DNA from: an uncultured Granulosicoccaceae bacterium
GTDB lineage: Bacteria > Pseudomonadota > Gammaproteobacteria > Granulosicoccales > Granulosicoccaceae
DNA: 64,000 nucleotides
NCBI GenBank assembly: GCA_937930305.1
Contig: CALGLE010000004.1
Span: 242,989 to 306,988, forward strand
Direction: 5' to 3'
Shown here: positions 47,592 through 56,870 of the stretch, piece after piece
Numbering within the stretch: position 1 is the first letter of the stretch
Layout: every line of letters begins with the position of its first letter
Position numbers and translations under genes: made by a program
The notes under the pieces: generated by a model
Database searches by the model: none
What the model saw: the letters and a program-made list of their open reading frames with translations, nothing else
Told to the model about the DNA's origin: nothing

Positions 47592-49615
47592 TGTTCAATC
47601 ACCGAGTTATCAGTAACCAGCAACAAGGTGCCACCGCTTGCTGCGAATGTAGCCATTTGCGTTTGCATTTCAACGGTGGCTTCCAAGCTGGCTGCGGGGC
47701 TCAAGATAGAGCCGTGATCGCCGGCGGTGAAACGAACCAAGCCACCACCGTTTGTGGTCGCTGTAACAGGCTGTAAACCAAGTAAAGCGGCCATAGGGTC
47801 TGAACCCGAGAAGGGCGCGTTTGCAACAGCATTGGGCACCGTTTCATCACCGATTACTTCGATGAAGTGAATCGGTGTGCCGGTCGCGGCAAGGGCCGCC
47901 ATATGATTGGCAGGATCAGCTGAATCGATCACCGTTTGGGTGGCCAGTAAAAACTGATCATAAGCCGCTGAACCTTCGGGCGCACCATTAGCCGCCAAAC
48001 CGGCGTTAATAACAGGGCCAAAGTTAACCGAGCCGGCTAGCAATCGAGCGATACCACTACCGGGCATGGCTAGAGTTGCAGACACAATGCTGTCGTCATA
48101 GGACAGAAAAACGGACCCTGCAATTCCACCTAAGGAATGACCAATAAAGGCCTTACGCGAAACATCAAACTTGATGTCTGGATCTTCAGGGTTGGCTTTT
48201 TGCACACCGTCCAAACTGGCGCTTAATACCAGTAAATCGGCAACGGCTTGGCGTAGGTTGTCACGTGAATTTGCCAAGTTAGTTAACTGATAAAAGTGCG
48301 CGCCTGACGCGTCGACTAGGCCGTCCGGGTTAGCATCTAGCGCATCGTCGTTATTGACCACATCGATTTTGAAATGACGTTCTCGATCATTGGGAAACGG
48401 AGACGCGTCTGCATTGATCGGAATTTCTGTGTTCGTGATTCCATGCATCGGCATGTCAATGGCTACCACCGCAAAGCCTGCGTCCGCCATCGCATCAGCA
48501 ATCGCAATGAGGTTGGTACGATCTTGCGTGATTCCGTGTTGGAAAATGGCGACAGGCCATCCGTCATCTGGCATATCCGCACCACCCACTGATTCTGCGT
48601 TGGGTACTGAAATGAGCACCGGAATGTTTTCCGTACCGGTGACAACCGGTGTGGTGTTATTCACGGTGAGAAAACTGCCTTCTGGCCCAGTCCAAAAACT
48701 ATTCAGAGCGTCCGGGGCACCCCCATCGCCAACAGCAGTTTGGTAGTAGGGAACATCCAGAGCACCAATCCAAATATCGGCCTTGCCTTGTGCACCTTCT
48801 GCAAACGTCGTTGTTGTTGCGCCGGCGACCTTGATGGCCGCAAAGGGTTGTGCTGTGGTGTTGTCTTTAACCGATTGCAACACTTCGCGAATCGATTGCG
48901 TGTTGAACGTCCAGCTCAGCACCACATTCTCAGGTTCGATACCGACACCGCTAGCGACCGCTAAGTGCGATCGTGTGACTTGTTGCAAGCCATCGAGTGG
49001 TGCCACCGTTAGGTCTGTCGCACTGGCGAGCAAACTGTACGTCAGGCTACGCACCAGCGGTGTGCCCTCTGCATCCGTTAAGTCATTAGTCAGCAATACC
49101 AGATAGGTAGAATTCGGGTTCAGCGGTCGAAGCGGCTGCAGAATCAAATTACCAGGAGCGGGAATCGCGGCAATGGCATCCGCACCCACTGGCGCTACCA
49201 CACCGGTAGTTGCAAAACCCATGGTGATACTGGCATCCACTTCCAAAACCACTACCGATGTACCCACCCCAACAGAAGCTGGATCTAGCTGACGGTTCAT
49301 TGGCGTAACAATTGGACTAATGGTTGAAAAGCCATCCATTTGATTCAGCGCAACTTGAGGGTCACCTAAGTTGTTTGGATCGGCGACCGGGATGTTAATG
49401 GTTCCATCTTGCGAACCCGAGTAAATGAGCGTGCTTGGAAACGGTATGACGGGGCTTGCAGCGCCCGGGTTAAACACCGCTTGTGATGGTGCGTTGGCAA
49501 CAACCGCTTCGGCTTGAGAATCAATGCCGGGTTGGAAATTATGATCGCTGTCGCTTGAGCAAGCGTGCAGCGCAAAAACCGCCGGCAACGCTAGGAGTAA
49601 TTTTTTCATTGTCAT
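47588..49615 (-). CDS. volA: VolA-like outer-membrane lipoprotein lipase
   Basis: This 675-residue lipoprotein (lipobox L-H-A-C-S-S) resembles VolA of Vibrio, an outer-membrane lysophospholipase, and the Pla-1/cef lipase family. The N-terminal beta-rich region (about 60-290) contains repeated S-T-Y-L-V-L-L type strands. The alpha/beta hydrolase domain has the nucleophile Ser494 in G-H-S-L-G-G. The His of the triad is probably in G-D-H-G-S-I near the C-terminus. The ATG at 49615 follows GAGGAG by seven bases; the GTG at 49630 is rejected. VolA is co-operonic with fadL in Vibrio, as here. Confidence 0.9.
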   Translation of the reverse strand: MTMKKLLLALPAVFALHACSSDSDHNFQPGIDSQAEAVVANAPSQAVFNPGAASPVIPFPSTLIYSGSQDGTINIPVADPNNLGDPQVALNQMDGFSTISPIVTPMNRQLDPASVGVGTSVVVLEVDASITMGFATTGVVAPVGADAIAAIPAPGNLILQPLRPLNPNSTYLVLLTNDLTDAEGTPLVRSLTYSLLASATDLTVAPLDGLQQVTRSHLAVASGVGIEPENVVLSWTFNTQSIREVLQSVKDNTTAQPFAAIKVAGATTTTFAEGAQGKADIWIGALDVPYYQTAVGDGGAPDALNSFWTGPEGSFLTVNNTTPVVTGTENIPVLISVPNAESVGGADMPDDGWPVAIFQHGITQDRTNLIAIADAMADAGFAVVAIDMPMHGITNTEIPINADASPFPNDRERHFKIDVVNNDDALDANPDGLVDASGAHFYQLTNLANSRDNLRQAVADLLVLSASLDGVQKANPEDPDIKFDVSRKAFIGHSLGGIAGSVFLSYDDSIVSATLAMPGSGIARLLAGSVNFGPVINAGLAANGAPEGSAAYDQFLLATQTVIDSADPANHMAALAATGTPIHFIEVIGDETVPNAVANAPFSGSDPMAALLGLQPVTATTNGGGLVRFTAGDHGSILSPAASLEATVEMQTQMATFAASGGTLLLVTDNSVIEQ

Positions 49616-49626
49616 GACGGGGCTCC

Positions 49627-51009
49627 TCACTTAATTTTCCAGTTCAATTGAGCGCTGATGATGTTCGCGTCGGATTCGATTAACCCGCGAGCGAAAGTTG
49701 CGGACGGGCCGGCTTCTGGAAAGCTGTTATCAATCGGCGTTTCATCAATGGCGATATGGGTAAAGCCAAAGTCGAATGACAAGGTGTCCGATTGCTTATA
49801 TCCCAAGCCAACTGAAAACCACGTTCGATCATTACCTGGAATTCTAGGCGTTCGTCGGGTTGGTCCTGGAATAGGTGACTGATCGATGGCTAAGCCGGCG
49901 CGAAGCGTCAATTTTGAAGAATGCTGGTAATTCAAACCCGCTGAAACTCGAACCACATCGTTCCAGTCTTGAACCTGTAAAACGTCCGGCTGAACACTTT
50001 CAAATTGAATGAGTAATTCTTCAAATACGGACCACTGCGTCCAAGTGACGTCAGCGAGCAATTGAAATTTATTGTTTTGTTGCAATGTGTGGGCAACCGA
50101 TAACGACAAATTCGCAGGCGTGGTGACTTCGGTGGAACCTGGTCCAGTTTGGAAAAAGGGTGAACCACTGGCATCAAGTAGACCTTGGAACTGCGGGCTG
50201 TTGTCGAATGTGCCGGTGCCTTCCAACTCGTGTTTCACGCTATGGCGATAAGCGACCCCGATGCGAGTGTGCTCAGCAGGAATAAACATCGCGCCTAAGT
50301 TAAAACCAAAGGCGGTGGAATCGCCATTGATCTCGGCGGCTGAATCCGTGGCTTGGTTGCCGGGGGTCAAGCCTACGTTAACGCAACCGGCAGGATCAGG
50401 AGAAACCGAAAAACAAACCGCTCCACTATCGACCGCATTAGCCAAAACCGCGTTCATTTGCTGCAAGCTGATGCCTGCACCCAAGTGCACTTTGTCAGAT
50501 ACTCGGTAGGCAATGGAGGGGTTGATATCGATGACGCGCAGTGACGATTCCGTGGCCACATAGCGTCCAAACCACGTGTTGCCGTAGTCAGAGCCGCTAC
50601 CGAACGGCACGTCGAGTGCAATTCCGTAGGCAAAATCTTCATTGAGGGGTGCAACGTAGTAAAGGTTGGGTACTAGTGTGACACTGTTATTCTCGGCCGT
50701 AGCTCCACCAGAAACGGGTGTGCCACCAAGGGCTGTGTTCAAGGTTGTGCCTTGATTTTCGATAGAAACATTGGATGAAATCGCGTGGGCGGCTACCATG
50801 AATTCGCGATCAGTTAACTGCAGCATACCTGCCGGGTTAAACCAAAGGGTTGATGTGTCAGCGGCTACAGCTGCCGATCCAGCATAGGCGTTGCCAAGTC
50901 CTGAGGCACCGTGTTCGATTAGGGCGAAGCCGCCCGCATTGGCTAGCCCAGTGACGGCAGTTAGCGTAGCGACGCTGGCCACTTTTAGGGCGGTCGAGTG
51001 CAGGTACAT
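49627..51009 (-). CDS. fadL: Long-chain fatty acid outer-membrane channel FadL
   Basis: This 460-residue 14-stranded barrel of the FadL family lets hydrophobic compounds diffuse across the outer membrane. The signal peptide ends A-N-A, and the mature protein starts G-G-F-A-L-I-E-H-G, the inserted N-terminus that plugs the barrel. It continues G-L-G-N-A-Y-A-G...W-F-N-P-A-G-M, the FadL signature, and the last strand is A-Q-L-N-W-K-I-K. The ATG at 51009 has GGAGAA six bases before it; the longer frame from 51027 is rejected. It is first in a three-gene operon with volA and the chalcone-isomerase-fold gene. Confidence 0.94.
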   Translation of the reverse strand: MYLHSTALKVASVATLTAVTGLANAGGFALIEHGASGLGNAYAGSAAVAADTSTLWFNPAGMLQLTDREFMVAAHAISSNVSIENQGTTLNTALGGTPVSGGATAENNSVTLVPNLYYVAPLNEDFAYGIALDVPFGSGSDYGNTWFGRYVATESSLRVIDINPSIAYRVSDKVHLGAGISLQQMNAVLANAVDSGAVCFSVSPDPAGCVNVGLTPGNQATDSAAEINGDSTAFGFNLGAMFIPAEHTRIGVAYRHSVKHELEGTGTFDNSPQFQGLLDASGSPFFQTGPGSTEVTTPANLSLSVAHTLQQNNKFQLLADVTWTQWSVFEELLIQFESVQPDVLQVQDWNDVVRVSAGLNYQHSSKLTLRAGLAIDQSPIPGPTRRTPRIPGNDRTWFSVGLGYKQSDTLSFDFGFTHIAIDETPIDNSFPEAGPSATFARGLIESDANIISAQLNWKIK

Positions 51010-51307
51010 AGTTTCTCCTGTCTCCAAGGGTTATGGTGTGAGACTTTCACACCTTATATTGGGTTACATCAGGGTAACACCCGTAAGTATAGGGGGCGTA
51101 GAGAATTGTGTTTTTACAGCGTATTAGAGGCCGGTTTGAGACCATTTGGCACCAATAAAGGCTCCACTGCGCCCTTTAAACGCTCAAGCTTTGGTAAGCA
51201 GGAAAGCATTGCGCCATTGAAGCTGTTGAAACCTTCTGATTGCTCTACGATCCTAGGTGTAGATAAATCCGTTCTTTTCGCCTCCATTCACGGAAACGCT
51301 CAAAGGT
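51010..51307. promoter_or_regulatory. Divergent control region between fadL and the vWA operon
   Basis: These 298 bases contain no credible gene. A perfect inverted repeat GGTGTGA-GACTT-TCACACC (51035-51053) lies 26 bases upstream of the fadL ATG and could be an operator or a 5' leader hairpin. GTTAC (51064-51068) and GTAAC (51075-51079) form a second small dyad nearby. I found no convincing -35/-10 pair for either operon. Confidence 0.5.
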
Positions 51308-53629
51308 ATGTTTGAGTTTTTGTTCAACCACTCGCTAGACACCTGGGAAGGTGCTCGTTTGGCATTCGCCCGTGCCTGGCCATGGTGGCTGATCGCGCTC
51401 GCCTTCGCGCTGGGCATTTTCAGCATTGCGGTGTCGTTAATACGCCTGCCAGTGTCGTTAGGGCGGCGCTTCACCATCGGCACCATTCAGGCTGCTTTGT
51501 TAACGCTTGTCATCGGCATGTTATTGCAGCCTGTGCTGCTCACCGAAGAGGTTCGCCGTGATGACAATGCGGTTGCTGTCATTTTAGATTCGTCGAATAG
51601 TATGAATTTTGCCGCTAATCGTGAAGGTGATTCTGAAACTCGACTGATCGCAGCGCAAAGTGCCGTTGCTGGAATTCGAAACGAATTGTCGGATTCTTTC
51701 GATACTCGATATTTCTCAATAGGCGAAGAGCTTCGAAGGGTTTCAGATCCGACGGCTTTAGAAATCGACAGTGCACGAACGGATTTAGCCGGGGGCTTAT
51801 CCGAATTGCTCGATCAAGCGGCTGCCGGAGAATTGGCAGCGGTTGTGTTGGTATCTGACGGAGGCAACAACGCGTCAAAAATGGATGTGGCGTGGTGGAA
51901 TCATATTCGCCAGGCGGAAATCCCAATTCACACCGTGGGCGTTGGACCAGAAACGGTGGCGGGTGATTTTGAGCTGGCTGAAGTGGCCTTACCTAAGCAA
52001 GTTGCTGCGAACGTATCGGTTACAGCTCGAGTGCGTATTCGCCATCCTGAGGAGGCGAGCGCGGTGAGACTCAGAGTAAAGCAGGGTGATGAACTGAAGT
52101 ATGCGCAAACGTTGTCCTTAAATACCGGTGCCAAAGAAACTTCGCATGAATTGAAATTCCCGGCCGGATCAGAAGGCATTCAAGCATTAGAGTTTGAATT
52201 GCAACCGCTGAACGGCGAGGCGAACGTGGTTAATAATCGGGTAGAACAAATTCTTCCGGTCGTAAACAAACCCAAGCGCATCCTATACGTGGAAGGTGAG
52301 CCGCGATGGGAATATAAATTTCTACGGCGGGCGGTGTCAGAAGATGCTGGGCTTGAGGTGGTGAGTTTACTACGCACTTCACCAAATAAATTTTATCGTC
52401 AGGGTGTGCTTAATTCACGCGAGTTGGAAAATGGGTTTCCATTAACTCGTGAAGCCTTATTTGGATACGACGCCATCATTATTGGCAGCTTGGATGCGGC
52501 TGAATTGTCGATTGAACAACAAGCGAACGTTCGTGACTTTGTGGCCGAGCGGGCAGGGGCATTATTGATGCTCGGTGGCTCGCGGGGTTTGGCCGATGGA
52601 GGTTGGGGGCGATCGGCAGTGCAGGCGGCTTTGCCCGTCGCCCTTGAAGCCGGTGAACAAGGGAAAGTTTCGAAAACGTTTCAACGCGAACGCAGTGCGG
52701 TTCAGCTCACCGAATTTGGTCGTCGAGCGGATTGGTTAACCTTGCCCGCAGCGGCCAATAGTCCGAATTTCGACGGTGAAGGCAGCGCCGATGCCTTGAA
52801 TTCATCGGATGCGGCTTGGGCGAGCTTGCCGGAATTGGATAATGTCCAACAGGTAGGTGAACCTCGTGCGGGAGCGCAAGTGCTGCTGCAAACTCAAGTG
52901 GGTGAGCAACCGGTACTCACTTGGCATCGCTACGGTAAAGGCAGAAGCTATGTACTGGCCACCAGCGGCACCTGGCGTTGGCAAATGTCTTTACCGTTTG
53001 AAGATACGCGCCACGAAGTGTTTTGGCAAAATTTCTTAGCTGAGTTAGCGCTTGCGGTCCCTTCTCGCATCTCCATAGATGTAGGTCCTGTGGTGCAAAG
53101 AGACCAGCAATCCGCCACGCTCAGCGTGATGGCGTTGGGGCCTGACTTCTCCCCACACACGGCTGATTCACTTGCCGCCACAGTTACCCGGCCTAATGGT
53201 TCTGAAATTTCGCTTTCGTTAACGCCGAATATCAACCGACCCGGGGAGTTTCAAGGGGCATTCGAGTACGATTCGGTTGGAGCTCACTCACTGCGTGTAT
53301 CGATCGAAGACCCGACCGATACCTTAGAAGTTAATGTGCATCAGGGGGCAGCTAGCGCAGAATCTTGGTGGATGGTAGAAAGTGACACTGCTGAATTCTT
53401 TTCACCTGAATTACAGTCCACTGTGCTGCAGCGCATTGCCAATGAGACGAGTGGCAGTTATCGCTTGTTGAATGAGATCGGTGCACTACCGGCGGCTTTA
53501 ATGGATCAAAATAATGCGTTAACACGGCAAAACGAGTGGCCACTTTGGAATATGCCAGCGTTATTCTTACTGCTATTGCTGGGGAAATTGGTTGAATGGT
53601 TGCTCCGGCTGCGTTGGAAAAGACTATGA
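51308..53629 (+). CDS. Membrane protein with vWA and GATase1-like domains
   Basis: This 773-residue protein has two N-terminal membrane helices (about 25-45 and 56-77). A vWA domain follows whose MIDAS starts at Asp94 (L-D-S-S-N-S-M), with Thr in R-T-D-L-A-G-G and V-S-D-G-G as further metal contacts. Next come an Ig-like stretch (about 225-340) and a class I glutamine-amidotransferase-like domain (about 345-470, K-R-I-L-Y-V-E-G-E-P...M-L-G-G-S-R-G). No obvious amidotransferase cysteine is present in that domain. The C-terminus ends in a membrane helix (about 748-765). Such proteins are often encoded beside MoxR, DUF58 and BatA genes. It starts the seven-gene run and overlaps the next gene by ATGA. 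Confidence 0.82.
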   Translation: MFEFLFNHSLDTWEGARLAFARAWPWWLIALAFALGIFSIAVSLIRLPVSLGRRFTIGTIQAALLTLVIGMLLQPVLLTEEVRRDDNAVAVILDSSNSMNFAANREGDSETRLIAAQSAVAGIRNELSDSFDTRYFSIGEELRRVSDPTALEIDSARTDLAGGLSELLDQAAAGELAAVVLVSDGGNNASKMDVAWWNHIRQAEIPIHTVGVGPETVAGDFELAEVALPKQVAANVSVTARVRIRHPEEASAVRLRVKQGDELKYAQTLSLNTGAKETSHELKFPAGSEGIQALEFELQPLNGEANVVNNRVEQILPVVNKPKRILYVEGEPRWEYKFLRRAVSEDAGLEVVSLLRTSPNKFYRQGVLNSRELENGFPLTREALFGYDAIIIGSLDAAELSIEQQANVRDFVAERAGALLMLGGSRGLADGGWGRSAVQAALPVALEAGEQGKVSKTFQRERSAVQLTEFGRRADWLTLPAAANSPNFDGEGSADALNSSDAAWASLPELDNVQQVGEPRAGAQVLLQTQVGEQPVLTWHRYGKGRSYVLATSGTWRWQMSLPFEDTRHEVFWQNFLAELALAVPSRISIDVGPVVQRDQQSATLSVMALGPDFSPHTADSLAATVTRPNGSEISLSLTPNINRPGEFQGAFEYDSVGAHSLRVSIEDPTDTLEVNVHQGAASAESWWMVESDTAEFFSPELQSTVLQRIANETSGSYRLLNEIGALPAALMDQNNALTRQNEWPLWNMPALFLLLLLGKLVEWLLRLRWKRL

Positions 53630-54594
53630 AACCAACGTTTTCTATTCGCATTTTGCGTATCTTTTTGTTGGCCTTGGGCTTTATTATTCCTGTGTGCTTA
53701 CCACACAGTGTCGCTGCGAATACGCGAGCCGTGGTCATTGCAGGTTTGGGTGGAAACGTCGAATATAACTCGGCCTTTGATGAATATTCAGAATCCATCG
53801 CAACGGCTTTACGTTCTGTGAGCTCAGCACCAGAGCATGTCACTTATCTCGTGGGTCCAGACGCCAATCGAAGTGAGTTTTTGAATACGTTAGATTCTGT
53901 GAGTGAGGAAATTAAAAGTTTATCTGATGGATCGGATGCAATTGATGCTTTTGTATTGGTGATGATTGGTCACGGCAATATGAATCGTGATGGTTGGCAG
54001 TTTAATGTGGCTGGCCCAGATGTGTCTGTGGGTGATTTAATCGCAGCTCTTGCGCCCATTGAGGTTGCCAATCAAGTTGTTGTTGCGTCAACGTCAGCCA
54101 GTGGAGGTCTATTAAAACCGCTGACTCAGCCGGGACGCACGGTGATAACAGCAACGAAAAGTGGCGGTGAAATAAATGCCGTGCGTTTTACAGAGTACTT
54201 CGCAGAGTCTATGAATTCAGCCGCCGCTGATGTGGATAGAAATGAATTGCTCACCGTGAGTGAAGCGTTTCGATTTGCCAATGACGCGACACAAAAATAT
54301 TATGAAGAGCAAAAACTATTGGCTTCTGAACATGCTCGTTTGGCAGGGGAGGATAGTGTTAATTACACACTAGCGACATTAGGCGCGTTGCGAGAAGCAA
54401 AAGATAACCCTGCAGTGGCAGCGTTATTGGAGGAACGCTCAGTTCTAGAAAAAAGCTTCTATGAAGTGAAAGTGAGTAAGCCTGAACTGAGCGATGAGGT
54501 GTATTACCAACAACTAGAGTCAGTATTATTGAAGATCGCTCGTCTGCAAAAAATCATCGATGCCACCATAACGAACGGGGAGTGGGCGCAATGA
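53626..54594 (+). CDS. Exported caspase/legumain-fold protein, nucleophile Cys replaced
   Basis: This 322-residue protein has a signal peptide (hydrophobic about 11-32, cleavage near residue 36). Its fold resembles C13/C14 peptidases: A-V-V-I-A-G-L-G-G-N strand, catalytic-His motif G-H-G (His116), then a strand V-V-V-A-S-T-S-A-S-G-G. In active enzymes the strand ends in a Cys before S-G, but here that position is Ser157. The C-terminal third (about 225-320) is helical, with coiled-coil-like heptads. It begins inside the previous stop (ATGA, 53626-53629) and overlaps the next gene the same way (54591-54594). It is probably an inactive or Ser-variant sensor. The fold call is by motif only. Confidence 0.7.
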   Translation: MKPTFSIRILRIFLLALGFIIPVCLPHSVAANTRAVVIAGLGGNVEYNSAFDEYSESIATALRSVSSAPEHVTYLVGPDANRSEFLNTLDSVSEEIKSLSDGSDAIDAFVLVMIGHGNMNRDGWQFNVAGPDVSVGDLIAALAPIEVANQVVVASTSASGGLLKPLTQPGRTVITATKSGGEINAVRFTEYFAESMNSAAADVDRNELLTVSEAFRFANDATQKYYEEQKLLASEHARLAGEDSVNYTLATLGALREAKDNPAVAALLEERSVLEKSFYEVKVSKPELSDEVYYQQLESVLLKIARLQKIIDATITNGEWAQ

Positions 54595-56870
54595 TGCACC
54601 GACTCTTACAAGCCACAGCTTTTCTGTTGTTGAGTGTTGCGTCAGCACCATTTGCATCAGCGCTACAATTTCATTTTGATTTAAACCGCAACGCGGCACT
54701 AGTCGCCTGTGATGTTCATCATTACGTCGGGGAATCGGCGGAAGCAACCGCGTGTTTTCAAGCACTAACCGATAGTGACGACAAATTAATTCGTGCTGAG
54801 GCGGCTGCTGCCTTGGGGGACACACGAAGCGCTAATCGATTGTTTCGCGAGGCCAGTGAAATTAGCGATGACCCAGCGATTAAAACTGGCTGGGGAAATC
54901 TGTTCTTATCTACCCATCAAGTGCCTGATGCCATTGCACTCTATCGTGAGGCCCTGCTGTACGACCCCGCCTACCATCCTGCTCGGTTAGGGTTAGCTCG
55001 GGCATTGACCGATACCTACGAAGGCGAGGCTCGTCGGACGCTTTCGGAAATTTTAAATGCTGAGCCAGATCATCCGGGGGCATTGATTCAAATGGCGAAG
55101 CTAGAGTTAGAGCGGCAAAATACCTTTGCCGCACGTCAAATACTGGAAACGGCCGAGCAGAAGTTAGATGAATATCAGATGCCCGCTCTAGAGGTGTATG
55201 CGCTGCAAGCAGCTGCCAACTTGCTGGACGACAAACCCATACAACCTTGGGTTAACAAAGCCTTAGCCTTAAACCCCAGTTATGGCGAAGCTTATTCCAT
55301 TCCGGCTCACTACTACATCATTACCTATCGCTACCGAGAGGCGGTGGCTTTGTATCAATCCGCGGTCGAAGTTGATCCAAATTTAGCGATAGCGCATCGC
55401 GACTTAGGCGTTAATTTACTTCGCGTAAATGACGTGTTTGGAGCACGTTACCATCTGAGAAAGGCGTTTACGCTCGATCCCTATGACATTCAATCCGTTA
55501 ACGCTTTACGTTTGTTGGATGGGTTGGACAAAATGCGGGTTACCTTTGCTGATGTAAATGATGCCGATGGAAGGCCACTGGGCAGAATATTACTGCGGTT
55601 GGATGAAGAGGATGCGGATGCCTTAGAACCCTATGTGTTGGAGCTGGCCGAACGTGCTATGCGAACCTTCACTGAGCGATATGACTTTCGTTTGCAGAAA
55701 CCCATGGTCGTAGAGCTTTATCACGACCATGATGACTTTGGGGTTCGCACGGTGAGCACACCTGGCATTGGTTTACTGGGTGTGACCTTTGGTTATCTCA
55801 CCGCCATGGATAGCCCAAAGGCCAGGCCGCCTGGCGAGTTTCACTGGGGCAGCACCTTGTGGCATGAGATCGCTCACGTTTTCACCTTAGAGGCCACCAA
55901 TCATTTACTGCCGCGTTGGATGAGTGAAGGTTTATCAGTTTATGAAGAATGGAACACTGGCCCTTTGCAGGAACGCATGGTGTCTTTTCCTGTTCTCGAA
56001 GCCATTCGCGATAACACACTGCTGCCGATTAAGAGTTTGGATTTAGGTTTTGTGCGGCCCACGTACTCAGGTCAGGTTCAAGTGTCTTATGCGCAGGCTG
56101 GGCTTCTGTGTGATTTTATTGCTGCACGATTTGGGCATGAGGCCTTGCAGTCCTTGGTGAAATCGTTCGCTAAAAATCAACCCTTGGAAGACGCATTGCT
56201 TGATGCTGTTGGTATGAATTCTGAAGGCTTAGATAGAGCCTTTAATGAGCACTTGGAAGTGCGCTACGGGGAATTGGCACGTTCACTCGATGACTATTTA
56301 CTGATTATGCGTGAGGCGCAACGTGCGGTCGACAACAAAGACTGGAATGCGGCGGTCCGGTTAGGTGAGGATCTGATCGATCGTTATCCGGAATACGTTG
56401 CCGCTGGGAGTGGTTATGATGTTTTGGACGTTGCCTATCTTGCGTTAAATGATAATCAAGCCGCACTAGATAACCGATGGCAATGGTTTCAATACGGTGG
56501 CCACAATCCTGAAGCACTTGCAAAGTTAATCCGTGTATTGCGATTGAACGATCGAGCTGACGATGCCATTGATGTGATGAAGGCATTGAATTGGGTTATG
56601 CCTTATGGCGCTCAAGAACATGCTTGGTTAGGCGAGCATTACTTGGAACAATCGGATGCGCAGGGCGCTTTTCGTGAATTTAACGCCTTGTTAGCGATTT
56701 CTGATACTAACCCCGCACAAGCGCACTTGGGCCGTGCGCGCGCTGCCATGATTACTGACAACACCGTGATGGCGCGTGAAGAAGTTTTATACGCTTTAGA
56801 GTTCTCCCCGTTTTATCGTCCAGCACAAAATTTGTTGCTGGACCTGCATACCGGAATTAATAATGACTGA
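54591..56870 (+). CDS. Exported TPR protein with gluzincin peptidase (peptidase MA-like) domain
   Basis: This 759-residue periplasmic protein has a signal peptide ending A-S-A near residue 25. TPR-like repeats occupy about 60-310, with motifs such as A-I-A-L-Y-R-E-A-L-L-Y-D-P and E-A-V-A-L-Y-Q-S-A-V-E-V-D-P. A metalloprotease domain follows with zinc motif H-E-I-A-H (425-429) and the third ligand Glu446 in W-M-S-E-G-L, as in the peptidase MA family. A second TPR block runs about 580-755. The ATG at 54591 has GGGGAG eight bases upstream. It lies between the caspase-fold and MoxR genes. Substrate unknown. Confidence 0.85.
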   Translation: MMHRLLQATAFLLLSVASAPFASALQFHFDLNRNAALVACDVHHYVGESAEATACFQALTDSDDKLIRAEAAAALGDTRSANRLFREASEISDDPAIKTGWGNLFLSTHQVPDAIALYREALLYDPAYHPARLGLARALTDTYEGEARRTLSEILNAEPDHPGALIQMAKLELERQNTFAARQILETAEQKLDEYQMPALEVYALQAAANLLDDKPIQPWVNKALALNPSYGEAYSIPAHYYIITYRYREAVALYQSAVEVDPNLAIAHRDLGVNLLRVNDVFGARYHLRKAFTLDPYDIQSVNALRLLDGLDKMRVTFADVNDADGRPLGRILLRLDEEDADALEPYVLELAERAMRTFTERYDFRLQKPMVVELYHDHDDFGVRTVSTPGIGLLGVTFGYLTAMDSPKARPPGEFHWGSTLWHEIAHVFTLEATNHLLPRWMSEGLSVYEEWNTGPLQERMVSFPVLEAIRDNTLLPIKSLDLGFVRPTYSGQVQVSYAQAGLLCDFIAARFGHEALQSLVKSFAKNQPLEDALLDAVGMNSEGLDRAFNEHLEVRYGELARSLDDYLLIMREAQRAVDNKDWNAAVRLGEDLIDRYPEYVAAGSGYDVLDVAYLALNDNQAALDNRWQWFQYGGHNPEALAKLIRVLRLNDRADDAIDVMKALNWVMPYGAQEHAWLGEHYLEQSDAQGAFREFNALLAISDTNPAQAHLGRARAAMITDNTVMAREEVLYALEFSPFYRPAQNLLLDLHTGINND

